From NCBI RefSeq assembly GCF_001697145.1, contig NZ_CP012719.1, forward strand, positions 406,501 through 470,500: a stretch of 64,000 nucleotides of DNA, written 5' to 3'. Under the pieces are notes generated by a model, which saw only the letters and a list, made by a program, of their open reading frames with translations, was not told the DNA's origin and did not search any database. Source of the DNA: Streptococcus anginosus (GTDB lineage: Bacteria; Bacillota; Bacilli; Lactobacillales; Streptococcaceae). Numbering within the stretch: the first letter of the stretch is position 1; each line of letters begins with the position of its first letter. The position numbers and the translations under genes were made by a program. Positions 1 through 9,670 of this stretch are shown here, in pieces.

Positions 1-42
1 ACAGTTGCCCTGATTCATTATCATAAGGAGGATGCAGAATGA
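1..42 (+). CDS. pppL: 3' end of PP2C-type Ser/Thr phosphatase (partial)
   Basis: Only the last 13 codons are in the window, reading [13 protein letters not shown] then TGA. The TVALIH strand matches the usual C-terminal strand of PP2C phosphatases (PppL/PhpP/Stp), which remove phosphate from targets of the neighbouring PASTA kinase. Its TGA at 40-42 overlaps the kinase ATG at 39-41 (ATGA), so the two are translationally coupled, as in other streptococci. The gene symbol rests on this context and the short tail; the catalytic part lies outside the window. Confidence 0.75.
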   Translation, partial: TVALIHYHKEDAE

Positions 43-1913
43 TTCAAGTCGGCAAGATATTTGCCGGACGATATAGAATCATCAAACAAATTGGTCGAGG
101 AGGCATGGCAGATGTCTACTTGGCGAAAGACTTGATTTTAGACGGGGAAGAAGTCGCGGTTAAGGTTCTAAGAACCAATTACCAGACAGATCCGATTGCT
201 GTAGCACGTTTTCAAAGAGAGGCGCGAGCCATGGCAGATTTGGATCATCCTCATATTGTCCGGATTACCGACATTGGAGAAGAAGAAGGCCAGCAATATC
301 TAGCAATGGAGTATGTGGCTGGACTTGACTTGAAACGCTATATCAAAGAGCATGCTCCTTTGTCCAATGAAGAAGCGGTGCGAATAATGGGACAAATCCT
401 TTTGGCGATGCGTTTGGCGCATACGCATGGGATTGTTCACCGTGATTTAAAACCTCAAAATGTCCTTTTAACTCCAGATGGCGATGCAAAAGTAACAGAC
501 TTTGGGATTGCAGTAGCTTTTGCAGAAACGAGCTTAACGCAAACCAACTCTATGTTGGGATCTGTACATTATCTATCACCAGAACAAGCGCGTGGTTCAA
601 AAGCGACCGTTCAGAGCGATATTTATGCCATGGGGATTATTTTCTATGAAATGCTGACAGGACACATCCCTTATGATGGAGATAGTGCTGTTACGATTGC
701 CCTACAACATTTCCAAAAGCCCCTACCGTCCATTATTGCTGAAAATCCAAACGTTCCACAAGCATTGGAAAATGTAGTCATCAAGGCAACGGCAAAAAAA
801 TTGACGGATCGTTATCAGTCAGTTGCAGAAATGTATGTGGATTTATCAAGCTGTTTATCTGCTGACCGTCGAAATGAGAAAAAGCTAGTTTTTGATGACA
901 CTGCTAAAGCAGACACAAAGACACTGCCGAAAGTATCACAAAATACCTTGACTTCTGCGACGAAGTCAACACCTGCTCCTACAAAAGAAGTAGTCAGTAG
1001 TACGCCTACGCCTACGCCAAAAGCAAAAAAGAAGCGCCGTTTAAGAACGCGCTATAAAGTTTTGTTATCAGCGGTGGTTTTAGTCATCGTAGCTCTGGTG
1101 GCTTTAGTCTATTTGAGTCCGTCAAATGTAAAAATCCCAGATGTTACTGGAAAAACTATTGCCCAAGCACGTTCTGCAATCGAAACTGCAGGTTTGAAAG
1201 TTGGCAAGGAAAAAGACGAATACAGTGATTCTGTTAAAAAAGATTCAGTTATTCGCACCAATCCAGAAGCGGGAACGCAACGTCGTGAGGGCAGTACGGT
1301 GGATCTGATTGTCTCAAAAGGGACTAAAACTTTTATTATGGAAGATTATAAAGGTCAGAAAAGAGCAGATGCTATCAACAATCTGGTACAAAAATACAAG
1401 GTTTCAAAAGGCTTAATTAAAACAGAAGAAGTTGAAAGTAGTGAGTATGCGGCAGGAACAGTTGTTGATCAAACACCAGCAGCAGGCAGCTCTTATGATT
1501 TGACTTCAAAGACACGTATTACGTTAAAAGTAGCGAAGTCCGTTTCAAGTGTCACGATGCCAAGCTATATCGGCTCAACCTATGAATTTGCTTATAATAA
1601 TTTGACGGAAGTGATTGGTATTCAAGGTGCGAATATTGAAAAACGTACGGTTACAACAGCTCCAGCGGGTACACAGGCAAATACGATTATCAGACAAAAC
1701 CCAGAAGCTGGTCAGTCTTTGAATTTGAAGAGTGATCGCATTGTCTTATATGTATATGAGCCAAAAACCGAAGATTCTTCAACATCTGAAAGTAGTTCAC
1801 AATCTGATAGTAGCTCAGGTAAAACTAGCCCATCCTCTAGTAGTTCGTCAACTAGTGGTAATGATGGAAGCAGCTCAAAAACACCAGACACAAGTGCTAG
1901 TGCAAGTAATTAA
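39..1913 (+). CDS. stkP: PASTA-domain Ser/Thr protein kinase StkP/PknB
   Basis: Membrane eukaryotic-type kinase that senses peptidoglycan and phosphorylates division proteins. Residues 1-275 hold the kinase domain: glycine loop GRGGMADVY, Lys42 in AVKVLR, catalytic loop [11 protein letters not shown] in VTDFGIA and a [10 protein letters not shown] activation segment. A Lys/Arg-rich stretch precedes a single membrane helix at about 341-361. The outside part has three PASTA repeats (starting near [17 protein letters not shown] and VTMPSYIG) and ends in a Ser/Thr-rich tail of about 50 residues. Pneumococcal StkP has four PASTA repeats, so one repeat fewer and a low-complexity tail are notable. 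The RBS AAGGAGG lies inside the upstream phosphatase gene. Confidence 0.96.
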   Translation: MIQVGKIFAGRYRIIKQIGRGGMADVYLAKDLILDGEEVAVKVLRTNYQTDPIAVARFQREARAMADLDHPHIVRITDIGEEEGQQYLAMEYVAGLDLKRYIKEHAPLSNEEAVRIMGQILLAMRLAHTHGIVHRDLKPQNVLLTPDGDAKVTDFGIAVAFAETSLTQTNSMLGSVHYLSPEQARGSKATVQSDIYAMGIIFYEMLTGHIPYDGDSAVTIALQHFQKPLPSIIAENPNVPQALENVVIKATAKKLTDRYQSVAEMYVDLSSCLSADRRNEKKLVFDDTAKADTKTLPKVSQNTLTSATKSTPAPTKEVVSSTPTPTPKAKKKRRLRTRYKVLLSAVVLVIVALVALVYLSPSNVKIPDVTGKTIAQARSAIETAGLKVGKEKDEYSDSVKKDSVIRTNPEAGTQRREGSTVDLIVSKGTKTFIMEDYKGQKRADAINNLVQKYKVSKGLIKTEEVESSEYAAGTVVDQTPAAGSSYDLTSKTRITLKVAKSVSSVTMPSYIGSTYEFAYNNLTEVIGIQGANIEKRTVTTAPAGTQANTIIRQNPEAGQSLNLKSDRIVLYVYEPKTEDSSTSESSSQSDSSSGKTSPSSSSSSTSGNDGSSSKTPDTSASASN

Positions 1914-1972
1914 AAAAGAGAGAGGATAAAATCGTAGTTTTGTTAAATCGATTTTCCCTCCCTCTTTTTTTG
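1914..1972 (+). terminator. Intrinsic terminator after stkP
   Basis: Interrupted inverted repeat: an A/G-rich left arm (AAGAGAGAGG) pairs with CCTCCCTCTT, and an inner AAAATCG pairs with CGATTTT. It is followed by a run of T. It begins right at the stkP stop and separates the kinase from liaFSR. Confidence 0.75.
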
Positions 1973-2050
1973 CACTCGTTTTACATCATTGGTAAACATT
2001 GCTTCTGCTCAATCAAGTTTATCCAGTATATTGTAATTAAAAATGTTAAC

Positions 2051-2071
2051 TTCTAGGACTACAAACTAGAA
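2051..2071. promoter_or_regulatory. Inverted repeat upstream of liaF, possible LiaR operator
   Basis: TTCTAG at 2051-2056 is repeated inverted as CTAGAA at 2066-2071, about 75 bp upstream of the liaF -10 box. LiaFSR systems are usually autoregulated, so this is a reasonable operator candidate. I cannot match it to a verified LiaR consensus, so the assignment is inference. Confidence 0.35.
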
Positions 2072-2141
2072 CTTGAAAATATTTTCTTTCAGTTCACTAC
2101 CTTCTTTTCATACCTTAGCTGGAGGAATTTTTGTAAGTTTT

Positions 2142-2150
2142 TGATACAAT
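2142..2150 (+). promoter_or_regulatory. Extended -10 promoter of liaFSR
   Basis: TGATACAAT (TG, one base, then TACAAT at 2145-2150) lies 24 bp before the liaF ATG. No clear -35 is present, which is normal for extended -10 promoters. Confidence 0.6.
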
Positions 2151-2173
2151 AGAGTAAGAAAGGTATCGAGGCT

Positions 2174-2872
2174 ATGAGAAAGATCCAATTTTTTATCTTT
2201 GTTGAATCTATTCTACTGACATTTGCATTAGTGACCATTTTGTCTGGTCATTTTTCGCGTGTTATTCTTTTTTTGGTGCTCTTCTTGCTATTGCTCTATT
2301 ATTATTTTGGAAAACAAAGAGGAAATTTTCTGCTAGTAACCTCTACCATACTGCTTTTTTTCATTATCATGCTCAATCCTTATGTTATTGCTGCCTTGCT
2401 CTTTGCGGTCATTTATGGCATGATTGTGGCTTATCCTTATATTTATAAAGAAAATGGAGTGACAACTCTCATCTTTGATGATGCAGTAGAACAAAAACGT
2501 GAAAAAAATCAATGGTTGGGAAATCTTCATCATTTTGGTTCATCGGATACCTGTCGATTTGATGACATCAATCTTTTCCGTCTCATGGGGAAAGATACGA
2601 TTCATTTGGAACAAGTCATTATCACAAACCATGACAATGTGATTATTTTTCGTAAATTTTTCGGTAACACAAAAATCATTGTGCCAGTTGATGTGGCAGT
2701 CAGCCTGAAAGTGAATAATCTATATGGTGAATTGCAGTTTTTAGATCAACCTGTCTATGAATTGCGAAATGAAAGTATCAGCCTAACGACACCGGACTTC
2801 AAGCGAGCACATAAAAGCGTCAAAATTGTCCTGTCAACGTTTGTAGGGAATGTTGAGGTGGTTCGCAAATGA
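2174..2872 (+). CDS. liaF: LiaF, membrane inhibitor of the LiaS kinase
   Basis: Four closely spaced hydrophobic segments fill residues 5-95, followed by a soluble domain of about 135 residues with the beta-rich pattern of the LiaF C-terminal domain (IRKFFG-like turns, repeated Val/Ile strands). LiaF holds LiaS off until cell-envelope damage occurs. It is the first gene of the operon; its last four bases overlap the liaS start (ATGA), so the two are translationally coupled. Length of 232 residues is usual for streptococcal LiaF. The start has GAGG a few bases upstream. Confidence 0.92.
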   Translation: MRKIQFFIFVESILLTFALVTILSGHFSRVILFLVLFLLLLYYYFGKQRGNFLLVTSTILLFFIIMLNPYVIAALLFAVIYGMIVAYPYIYKENGVTTLIFDDAVEQKREKNQWLGNLHHFGSSDTCRFDDINLFRLMGKDTIHLEQVIITNHDNVIIFRKFFGNTKIIVPVDVAVSLKVNNLYGELQFLDQPVYELRNESISLTTPDFKRAHKSVKIVLSTFVGNVEVVRK

Positions 2873-3864
2873 AAAAAGTCTACTATCTTTTGATTAGCTT
2901 TTATTCCCTACTCATTTTAGGAATCATTATTCATTATATTTTTAGTCTATTTAATTTTGACTGGCAACTGATTTTTAGTAATGTAGAGCGGTTGGAAAAG
3001 TTCAGTTTCTTTGTAATTGTGCTGACTTTATCTCTGACGATGCTGATGATTTTAGGTGTTAAAGTGATTCAAATGGTCACTTTGTCGGCCATTCAGACAA
3101 ACTTGAAAAATGTTTTAGAAGGTCGAGAATTGCAAGAAATTCATCAGCCTGAAATTGATGCCTCTTTTCGGCAGGTTTCAGAGAAATTGACTCATTTGAC
3201 AGAAAATCTGCAAAAGTCAGAGAACCGTGCCCTGCAAAATGAGGAGACGATTATTGAGAAAGAGCGCAAGCGAATTGCGCGTGACTTACATGATACGGTC
3301 AGTCAAGAGCTTTTTGCTGCTAATATAATTTTGTCAGGTGTGACATGTCAAGTGGAGAACTTAGATACGGATAGCTTATCAAAACAATTGACAGGCGTAT
3401 CAGGAATTTTAAATACTGCCCAAAGGGATTTGCGTATCTTGCTTCTACATTTGAGACCGACAGAGTTGGAGGGGAAGAGCTTAGTTGAAGGGCTGAACCT
3501 CATCTTGAAAGAGCTATCAGATAAAAGCGATATTGAGGTGAGTTTTCACCATGATGTTCAAAAATTACCGAAACAGATTGAGGAGCATATTTTTAGAATT
3601 GCTCAGGAAATTATCAGTAATACGCTCCGTCACGCCAATGCGAATCATTTAGATGTTTATTTGTATCAAACTCGGAATGAATTGCAGTTGAAAATGACAG
3701 ATGATGGGATTGGCTTTGAGCATACCTCATCTGATGAATTGAGCTATGGTTTGAAAAATATGGAAGAAAGAGTAAATGACATGGCAGGAACAATGCAGAT
3801 TTTAACCGCTCCGAAGCAGGGAGTGGCAATTGACATTCGTGTGCCATTATTGAAAGGAGCTTAG
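2869..3864 (+). CDS. liaS: LiaS/VraS-type sensor histidine kinase
   Basis: Cell-envelope stress sensor kinase. Two membrane helices (about residues 5-27 and 45-70) with a very short outside loop mark it as an intramembrane-sensing kinase. A HAMP-like linker and coiled coil lead to the HisKA_3 dimerisation helix RKRIARDLHDTVSQ, where the His of RDLHD is the phosphorylation site. The ATPase domain shows the N box (EIISNTLRHANA) and G boxes (DDGIGF, YGLKNMEERV). It acts on LiaR encoded directly downstream. Confidence 0.95.
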   Translation: MKKVYYLLISFYSLLILGIIIHYIFSLFNFDWQLIFSNVERLEKFSFFVIVLTLSLTMLMILGVKVIQMVTLSAIQTNLKNVLEGRELQEIHQPEIDASFRQVSEKLTHLTENLQKSENRALQNEETIIEKERKRIARDLHDTVSQELFAANIILSGVTCQVENLDTDSLSKQLTGVSGILNTAQRDLRILLLHLRPTELEGKSLVEGLNLILKELSDKSDIEVSFHHDVQKLPKQIEEHIFRIAQEIISNTLRHANANHLDVYLYQTRNELQLKMTDDGIGFEHTSSDELSYGLKNMEERVNDMAGTMQILTAPKQGVAIDIRVPLLKGA

Positions 3865-3865
3865 G

Positions 3866-4498
3866 ATGCAGATTTTATTAGTAGATGACCATGAAATGGT
3901 AAGACTTGGCTTGAAAGGTTATTTGGATTTACAAGACGATGTGGATGTAGTGGCAGAAGCTTCAAATGGTCGCGAAGGAGTTGAAAAAGCTTTGGAGTTG
4001 CACCCAGATGTGATTATGATGGACATTGTCATGCCTGAAATGAATGGGATTGAAGCGACGCTTGCCATTTTAAAAGAATGGCCTGAAGCTAAAATTCTCA
4101 TTTTGACTTCTTATTTGGATAATGAAAAAATTTATCCAGTTTTAGATGCGGGTGCTAAAGGATATATGCTAAAAACTTCTAGTGCTGATGATATTTTACG
4201 AGCGGTCCGAAAAGTAGCCAAGGGTGAACTTGCTATTGAAACAGAGGTCAGCCAAAAAGTAGAATATCATCGAAATCATATTGAATTGCACGAAGATTTG
4301 ACTGCGCGTGAGCGAGATATTTTAGGACTACTGGCAAAAGGTTATGAAAATCAACGCATAGCAGATGAATTATTTATTTCTTTAAAGACAGTGAAAACAC
4401 ATGTGTCCAATATCTTATCAAAGCTAGAGGTGAGTGACCGTACACAAGCTGTTGTTTATGCTTTCCAACATCACCTTGTCCCACAAGATGACATTTAG
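3866..4498 (+). CDS. liaR: LiaR, NarL/FixJ-family response regulator
   Basis: The receiver domain (about 1-120) has the acidic pair in LLVDDHE, the phospho-acceptor Asp in DVIMMDIVMPEM, the Thr/Ser switch (LILTS) and the conserved Lys in YMLKTS. The LuxR-type helix-turn-helix follows (LTARERDILGLLAKG, then SLKTVKTHVSNIL). It starts one base after the liaS stop and closes the liaFSR operon. It controls envelope-stress genes. Confidence 0.95.
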   Translation: MQILLVDDHEMVRLGLKGYLDLQDDVDVVAEASNGREGVEKALELHPDVIMMDIVMPEMNGIEATLAILKEWPEAKILILTSYLDNEKIYPVLDAGAKGYMLKTSSADDILRAVRKVAKGELAIETEVSQKVEYHRNHIELHEDLTARERDILGLLAKGYENQRIADELFISLKTVKTHVSNILSKLEVSDRTQAVVYAFQHHLVPQDDI

Positions 4499-4507
4499 TG
4501 GTATAAT
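4499..4507 (+). promoter_or_regulatory. Extended -10 promoter for the HAD/cyclophilin gene
   Basis: TGGTATAAT begins immediately after the liaR TAG stop and lies 30 bp before the next ATG, which has AGAGGGAGA as RBS. The next gene therefore has its own promoter directly abutting liaR, with no terminator between them. Confidence 0.65.
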
Positions 4508-4537
4508 AGAAAACAGAATAATTGCTAGAGGGAGATT

Positions 4538-5938
4538 ATGGACGCAAAATTAAAGTATAAAGCCAAGAAAATCAAAATCGTCTTTTTCGATATTGATGAT
4601 ACGTTGCGAGTGAAAGATACTGGCTATATTCCGGACTCTATCAAAACGGTGTTTAAACAGCTAAAAGAAAAAAGAATTTTGACAGGAATTGCTTCAGGGA
4701 GAGGGATTTTTGGTGTAGTGCCAGAGCGGAAAGCATTGCAGCCGGATTTCTTTGTCACTTTGAATGGTTCCTATGTAGAGGATAAAAGAGGAAATGTAGT
4801 TGTCCAGCATGCCATTCCCAAGGAAATGGTGGAGGCATACATTGCGTGGACGAAGAAAATTGGAATTGACTTTGGACTTGTCGGTAGCCATCAAGCCGCT
4901 CTTTCGACACGGACACCTCTCATCAATGAAGCGATTGATATTGTGTATCCTGATTTACCTATTCAGCCGGATTTTTATCAAGACCACAATGTTTATCAGA
5001 TGTGGACATTTGAAGATATCGGAGATAGTTTGCAATTACCAAAAGACTTGGGAGAACATCTGCGCTTGGTTCGCTGGCATCCGCATTCATCAGATGTAGT
5101 TCTAACAAATGGTTCAAAAGCATCTGGAGTTGCAGCAGTTACAGAATATCTAGGATTGAAACCTGAAAATGTCATGGTTTTCGGAGACGAGCTTAATGAT
5201 TTAGAATTGTTTGATTATGCAGGTATCAGTATTGCTATGGGCATTTCCCACGAAAAGATCAAAGCAAAGGCTGATTTTGTGACAAAAACAGTAGAAGAAG
5301 ACGGCATTTTTTATGCCTTAGAGGAGTTAGGAATGGTAGAAAAAGAATTGCATTTTCCACAAGTAACGATGGAAACAGCAGAAGGACCGAAAGCGACTAT
5401 TAAAACCAACCACGGTGATTTGAAATTTCAATTATTTCCAGAACAGGCACCGAAGACAGTGGCTAATTTTATCGCTTTGTCAAAGAATGGCTACTATGAT
5501 GGAATCATTTTTCACCGGATTATCAAGGACTTCATGATTCAAGGTGGTGATCCAACTGGTACGGGTATGGGTGGCGAATCTATTTATGGAGAAAAGTTTG
5601 AAGATGAATTTTCACCAGAATTGTATAATATCCGTGGAGCACTTTCAATGGCCAATGCAGGTCCAAATACAAATGGCAGTCAATTTTTCATCGTGCAAAA
5701 TAGCAAGATTCCTTATGCCCAAAAGGAACTAGAACGAGGTGGTTGGCCAGCACCGATTGCTGAAATCTATGCAAGCAAAGGTGGAACGCCGCATTTGGAT
5801 CGCCGGCATACTGTGTTTGGTCAATTGCTAGACGAGGCTTCTTATCAAGTGTTAGATAAGATTGCGGCAGTTGAAACTGGTGCAATGGATAAACCGCTTG
5901 AGGATGTCGTGATTGAAACCATTGAAATTGAGGATTGA
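4538..5938 (+). CDS. Fusion of Cof-type HAD phosphatase and cyclophilin peptidyl-prolyl isomerase
   Basis: Residues 1-265 form a Cof/HAD-IIB phosphatase: motif I FFDIDDTL with its two Asp, and motif [15 protein letters not shown]. Residues about 280-466 form a cyclophilin: [40 protein letters not shown] with the catalytic Arg after FH, and NTNGSQFFI. The two-domain fusion is known in streptococci. The phosphatase probably acts on small phospho-metabolites and the other half isomerises prolyl bonds; why they are joined is not clear. It is followed after one base by the S1-domain gene. Confidence 0.93.
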   Translation: MDAKLKYKAKKIKIVFFDIDDTLRVKDTGYIPDSIKTVFKQLKEKRILTGIASGRGIFGVVPERKALQPDFFVTLNGSYVEDKRGNVVVQHAIPKEMVEAYIAWTKKIGIDFGLVGSHQAALSTRTPLINEAIDIVYPDLPIQPDFYQDHNVYQMWTFEDIGDSLQLPKDLGEHLRLVRWHPHSSDVVLTNGSKASGVAAVTEYLGLKPENVMVFGDELNDLELFDYAGISIAMGISHEKIKAKADFVTKTVEEDGIFYALEELGMVEKELHFPQVTMETAEGPKATIKTNHGDLKFQLFPEQAPKTVANFIALSKNGYYDGIIFHRIIKDFMIQGGDPTGTGMGGESIYGEKFEDEFSPELYNIRGALSMANAGPNTNGSQFFIVQNSKIPYAQKELERGGWPAPIAEIYASKGGTPHLDRRHTVFGQLLDEASYQVLDKIAAVETGAMDKPLEDVVIETIEIED

Positions 5939-5939
5939 G

Positions 5940-6311
5940 ATGAAAATTGGTGAAAAACTAAAAGGCCGAATTACTGGTATTCAGCCTTATGGTGCTTTTG
6001 TGGAACTAGAAACGGGTGCCATGGGATTGATTCATATCTCAGAAATTCGGACAGGCTATATCGAAAATATCCATGAAATTCTGCATGTTGACGATCAGGT
6101 CTTGGTGCAAGTGATGGACTATGATGAATTTTCAGGCAAGGCTAGTTTGTCAATGAGAACTCTGGAAGAAGAGAAGCATCATTTACCTAAACGCCATCGC
6201 TTTTCAAATGACCGTTACAAGATTGGTTTTGCACCGCTCGCTAAAAATTTGCCGACTTGGACCAAGGAAGCAATGGATTTTCTGAATCAATCAAAAGAAG
6301 AAACCAAATGA
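5940..6311 (+). CDS. S1-domain RNA-binding protein (CvfD/YugI type)
   Basis: The product has 123 residues. An S1 RNA-binding domain occupies residues 1-75 (GEKLKGRITGIQPYGAFVE, then GLIHISEI), followed by a basic tail. Proteins of this type act as post-transcriptional regulators or ribosome-associated factors. I place the start at ATG 5940 (MKIGEKL), one base after the upstream stop, rather than at 5913 inside the previous gene, because the S1 fold begins there. It is probably cotranscribed with the HAD/cyclophilin fusion. Confidence 0.85.
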   Translation: MKIGEKLKGRITGIQPYGAFVELETGAMGLIHISEIRTGYIENIHEILHVDDQVLVQVMDYDEFSGKASLSMRTLEEEKHHLPKRHRFSNDRYKIGFAPLAKNLPTWTKEAMDFLNQSKEETK

Positions 6312-6339
6312 CAAGAATTGTGATATTTTCATATAAAAG

Positions 6340-6379
6340 ACCCCCTCAATAAGAGAGCATTGTATCTTATTGAGGGGGT
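6340..6379. terminator. Strong, probably bidirectional terminator
   Basis: Perfect 14-bp inverted repeat (ACCCCCTCAATAAG and its complement) with a 12-base loop, A-rich before and T-rich after. It lies between the converging S1-domain gene and the DUF960 gene and can serve both. Confidence 0.85.
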
Positions 6380-6439
6380 TATTTATTCTCATACATTTTC
6401 AGGTGGATATCAATTCTGTATTCTTTGTTCAAACCACTA

Positions 6440-6757
6440 TCACATTAAAGCATATTCATCTGGCAGCATGATGGTTTCTTTGCCATTATTGTCAGTCACA
6501 AAGATTTCTCGTGGAAAAAATGGATCGAAAGCGTCATTAAAATCAAAAGAGACAGTAGTTGACAGACTTGCTTCGGAAAATCGAAATGTTAATTTTCCTT
6601 GATGGTTGATGAGTTCGAATCGAAGAAGTTCATCTAATTCAAACACACCTTTTAAAAAATTATCAATGATGTACCAGAAAGAATCAATAATGTCATCTGG
6701 CAAACTTGTTACAACGCCAAAGCTGGCATAACGTCCACGTGTATTTGTAAAAGCCAT
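6440..6757 (-). CDS. DUF960 family protein
   Basis: Conserved 105-residue protein of Firmicutes starting MAFTNTRGRYASFG. The function is unknown. The reading frame is open further upstream, but ATG at 6757 has GGAAG as RBS and begins the conserved family sequence. There is no signal peptide or membrane segment; the acidic/aromatic composition suggests a small soluble protein. It lies downstream of ntdP on the same strand with a gap of about 120 bp. Confidence 0.8.
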   Translation of the reverse strand: MAFTNTRGRYASFGVVTSLPDDIIDSFWYIIDNFLKGVFELDELLRFELINHQGKLTFRFSEASLSTTVSFDFNDAFDPFFPREIFVTDNNGKETIMLPDEYALM

Positions 6758-6876
6758 TGTTTCTTCCTTTCTGTGCTCATTCATCAAAGTATTTTCTATA
6801 TGATACATAAAATAAGCTTGAATTGCAAGAAATTGTTCTTTGAAAATCAAAAAGGACCAGAGGTCCCTTGACAACT

Positions 6877-7410
6877 TTAGCGATTCTTTAGCTCTACATA
6901 ACGTTTGTACCAAATATTGACATAGGCCTGTGAAAAAGGTCCACGCTCATTATTAATCCAGTCTACTAAGATTTTTACATTTTCTTTGAGAATGTAATCT
7001 AAATCATTGGAGTAGCTCATCTGCCGTTTGTGGCGCTCGTATTCATCTACATCCAGCAATCGCTTTTCACCATTGGTGAAGACTTTGACGTCTAAATCAT
7101 AATCTATGTATTTTAATGCTTCTGCATCAAGATAATAGGGGCTGGCTAGATTACAATAGTAGGAAATCCCATTTTCGCGGATCATAGCGATAATGTTAAA
7201 CCAATATTTTTTATGAAAATAGACAATAGCTGGCTCACGTGTCACCCAACGCCGCCCGTCACTTTCTGTGACCAAGGTATGGTCGTTGACACCAATAATG
7301 GCGTTTTCAGTTGTTTTTAGTACCATGGTGTCGCGCCAAGTGCGGTGCAGACTTCCATTATGCTTATAACTTTGAATTGTAATAAAGTCGCCTTCTTTTG
7401 GAAGCTTCAT
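6877..7410 (-). CDS. ntdP: Nucleoside tri-/diphosphatase, DUF402 (YgaC/Ntdp type)
   Basis: Soluble 177-residue protein of the DUF402 family, which hydrolyses nucleoside tri- and diphosphates. Typical features are the N-terminal MKLPKEGD, the [12 protein letters not shown] segment, [12 protein letters not shown], and the Asp/Glu-rich core ([17 protein letters not shown]) that holds metal. Length matches the family. The 5' leader is about 45 nt from a possible TACAAT -10 on this strand. Confidence 0.88.
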   Translation of the reverse strand: MKLPKEGDFITIQSYKHNGSLHRTWRDTMVLKTTENAIIGVNDHTLVTESDGRRWVTREPAIVYFHKKYWFNIIAMIRENGISYYCNLASPYYLDAEALKYIDYDLDVKVFTNGEKRLLDVDEYERHKRQMSYSNDLDYILKENVKILVDWINNERGPFSQAYVNIWYKRYVELKNR

Positions 7411-7496
7411 AATCTACCAACTTTCTACAATTTATCAGGTTATCGCTTTTATTGTAACATATTTTCATGAAAAAACATAAATAAACCTTACATTTT

Positions 7497-8273
7497 TTAT
7501 AGATATTCTTTGAGAGCGCTCGCAATATCAGAAAAATCAAAGCCTTTGCGTGCGAGTGCTTGAGTAAGGCGTTGCTTTAAATCATAGCCGTCGTATTTTT
7601 TGGAATACTTGCGGTATTGTTTGTCTAATTCTTTGTAAAGCAATTCTTGTTGTTTTTCGTCATCGTTTTCTATGGTAAGGCTTTGATAAGCTATTTTTGC
7701 TTCTTCATAGGAAAAGCCTTTATTGATGAGCTGTTGTAAGATTTTATCGTGAAGTGCTTTTGTCGGGAGCTTCCCTTGATATTTTTTGAGTAATTTTTGA
7801 GCAACTGTTTCTGCTAGGTTTGTAAAATCATGTTGATGCAACTCATCATCAATGATAGAAGCAGCAATTCCTTTTTGCATTAACTTTTGCTTGAGCGCAT
7901 ACGCACCTTTGTCTCCTGAGAGAAGATTGGAATGGATAAATGAATGAGTATATTTGGCATCATCTAGCCAGTTGTCTTTTTTTAAGTTGTCAATAACGTG
8001 AACAATCGTTTCCTCTTCCATGTCGTGCTTGCGCAAATAATCATTGACTTCCTTTACAGTACGCTGCTTGAAAGAAAGATGATACAGTGCCAGATTTTTT
8101 CCATAAGAAAATTGAGCATATTCTTGGATTTCTTTCAGATCTTGCTCAGTAATGTTCATACCTTTTGACAACATAAAATGAACAATGGTATCTTCGGTGA
8201 CATACAGTTTTTCCGTTTCGTCCAGCTCTAAGAGATAAAGCCGCTTTTTCTTTTCAATTTTTGTAATTTTCAT
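7497..8273 (-). CDS. recX: RecX, regulator of RecA
   Basis: RecX binds RecA filaments and limits recombination. The product of 258 residues has three RecX helical repeats ([20 protein letters not shown], then [13 protein letters not shown], then [18 protein letters not shown]). The open frame extends to 8366, but ATG at 8273 begins the conserved [13 protein letters not shown]; the extra part would overlap rlmCD. A TATAAT lies only 6 nt before this ATG and there is no Shine-Dalgarno sequence, so the mRNA may be leaderless. It is divergent from rlmCD with 37 bp between them. Confidence 0.93.
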   Translation of the reverse strand: MKITKIEKKKRLYLLELDETEKLYVTEDTIVHFMLSKGMNITEQDLKEIQEYAQFSYGKNLALYHLSFKQRTVKEVNDYLRKHDMEEETIVHVIDNLKKDNWLDDAKYTHSFIHSNLLSGDKGAYALKQKLMQKGIAASIIDDELHQHDFTNLAETVAQKLLKKYQGKLPTKALHDKILQQLINKGFSYEEAKIAYQSLTIENDDEKQQELLYKELDKQYRKYSKKYDGYDLKQRLTQALARKGFDFSDIASALKEYL

Positions 8274-8310
8274 GATTCTATTATACCTCAAAATATGGTA
8301 AGATAGGCTT
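8274..8310. promoter_or_regulatory. Overlapping divergent promoters of recX and rlmCD
   Basis: On the minus strand TATAAT (8285-8280) lies 6 nt before the recX ATG. On the plus strand the extended -10 TGGTAAGAT (8296-8304) lies 6 nt before the rlmCD ATG. The -35 position of each promoter falls on the -10/start region of the other. Both transcripts would begin at or next to the start codon. Confidence 0.65.
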
Positions 8311-9669
8311 ATGAATCTGAAAGTAAAACAAAAAATCCCCTTGAAAATCAAAAAAATGGGAATCAACGGGGAAGGGATTGGATTTTATAAAAAGACATTG
8401 GTCTTTGTGCCAGGTGCTTTAAAAGGTGAGGATATTTTTTGTCAAATCACGACGGTTAAGCGTAATTTTGTCGAAGCAAAACTGTTGACGATTAACAAAC
8501 GCTCCAAGTATCGAGTAGAGCCTCCTTGTGAGATTTATGAAAAATGCGGGGGCTGCCAGATTATGCACTTGCATTATGACAAACAGTTAGAATTTAAGGC
8601 TGATTTGCTGCGACAGGCTTTGAAAAAATTTGCACCTCAAGGTTATAAAAACTACGAGATTCGTCCAACGATTGGTATGCAAGAACCTCAATATTATCGA
8701 GCGAAGTTGCAGTTTCAAACACGGAAATTTAAGGGAGATGTAAAAGCGGGTCTTTATGCGCAGAATTCTCATTATCTGATTTCTTTGAAAAACTGTTTGG
8801 TTCAGGATAAGGTAACGCAGAAAATCATCAATAAAGTGGCTCTCCTTTTGGGGAAGTACAATTTTCCTATTTATGATGAGCGAAAAAATGCCGGCGTTCG
8901 GACAGTTATGATTCGCCGAGCTCGGAAAACAGGTCAGGTGCAGATGATTTTTGTCACGGGAAAGAAGTTGGACTTTTCTCCGGTCATTCGCGATTTGACA
9001 GCAGAATTTCCAGAGTTAGAAACAGTAGCGGTCAATTACCATACGACAAAATCAAGTGAAATCTATGGAGACAAGACGGAGATCATCTGGGGAAAAGAGA
9101 CCATTCAGGAAGGTGTTTTGGATTACGAGTTTTCCTTATCGCCTAGAGCTTTTTACCAGCTCAATCCAGAGCAAACAGAGGTGCTTTACAATGAAGCAGT
9201 TAAGGCTCTGGATGTCGATTCAGAGGATTGTTTGATTGATGCTTATTGTGGCGTGGGAACGATTGGCTTTGCTTTTGCTAAAAAAGTGAAATCTCTTCGC
9301 GGCATGGATATTATACCAGAAGCTATTGAGGATGCTAAGCGAAATGCCAAGAAAATGGGGTTTGACAATGCTTATTATGAGGCTGGGACTGCTGAAAGTA
9401 TTATTCCTCGCTGGTATAAGGAAGGCTATCGAGCAGATGCCTTGATTGTGGATCCGCCACGGACTGGTTTGGATGAAAAACTGCTTGAAACGATTGTTCG
9501 CTATGCACCGAAGAAAATGGTTTATGTCTCCTGTAATGTCTCTACTCTAGCTAGAGATTTGGTGCAATTGAGCAAGGTTTACGATGTTCATTATATTCAA
9601 TCTGTGGATATGTTTCCACACACAGCCAGGACCGAGGCTGTAGTGAAGTTGGTAAAGAAAGAGGATTAG
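8311..9669 (+). CDS. rlmCD: 23S rRNA (uracil-5-)-methyltransferase, RumA/RlmCD family
   Basis: SAM-dependent m5U methyltransferase of 23S rRNA. The N-terminal TRAM domain (about 1-60) is followed by the Fe-S ligand set ([12 protein letters not shown]), the SAM site ([11 protein letters not shown]), the DPPRTGLD motif and the catalytic Cys region ([14 protein letters not shown]). Length of 452 is typical. In low-G+C Gram-positives one enzyme can modify both U747 and U1939, hence the symbol; the exact targets are inferred. No Shine-Dalgarno sequence is visible and the -10 box ends 6 nt before ATG. Confidence 0.93.
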   Translation: MNLKVKQKIPLKIKKMGINGEGIGFYKKTLVFVPGALKGEDIFCQITTVKRNFVEAKLLTINKRSKYRVEPPCEIYEKCGGCQIMHLHYDKQLEFKADLLRQALKKFAPQGYKNYEIRPTIGMQEPQYYRAKLQFQTRKFKGDVKAGLYAQNSHYLISLKNCLVQDKVTQKIINKVALLLGKYNFPIYDERKNAGVRTVMIRRARKTGQVQMIFVTGKKLDFSPVIRDLTAEFPELETVAVNYHTTKSSEIYGDKTEIIWGKETIQEGVLDYEFSLSPRAFYQLNPEQTEVLYNEAVKALDVDSEDCLIDAYCGVGTIGFAFAKKVKSLRGMDIIPEAIEDAKRNAKKMGFDNAYYEAGTAESIIPRWYKEGYRADALIVDPPRTGLDEKLLETIVRYAPKKMVYVSCNVSTLARDLVQLSKVYDVHYIQSVDMFPHTARTEAVVKLVKKED

Positions 9670-9670
9670 A

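Noticed and set aside
6360..6602. 80-codon plus-strand frame over the DUF960 gene
   Set aside because: Antisense to a conserved gene and begins inside the terminator.
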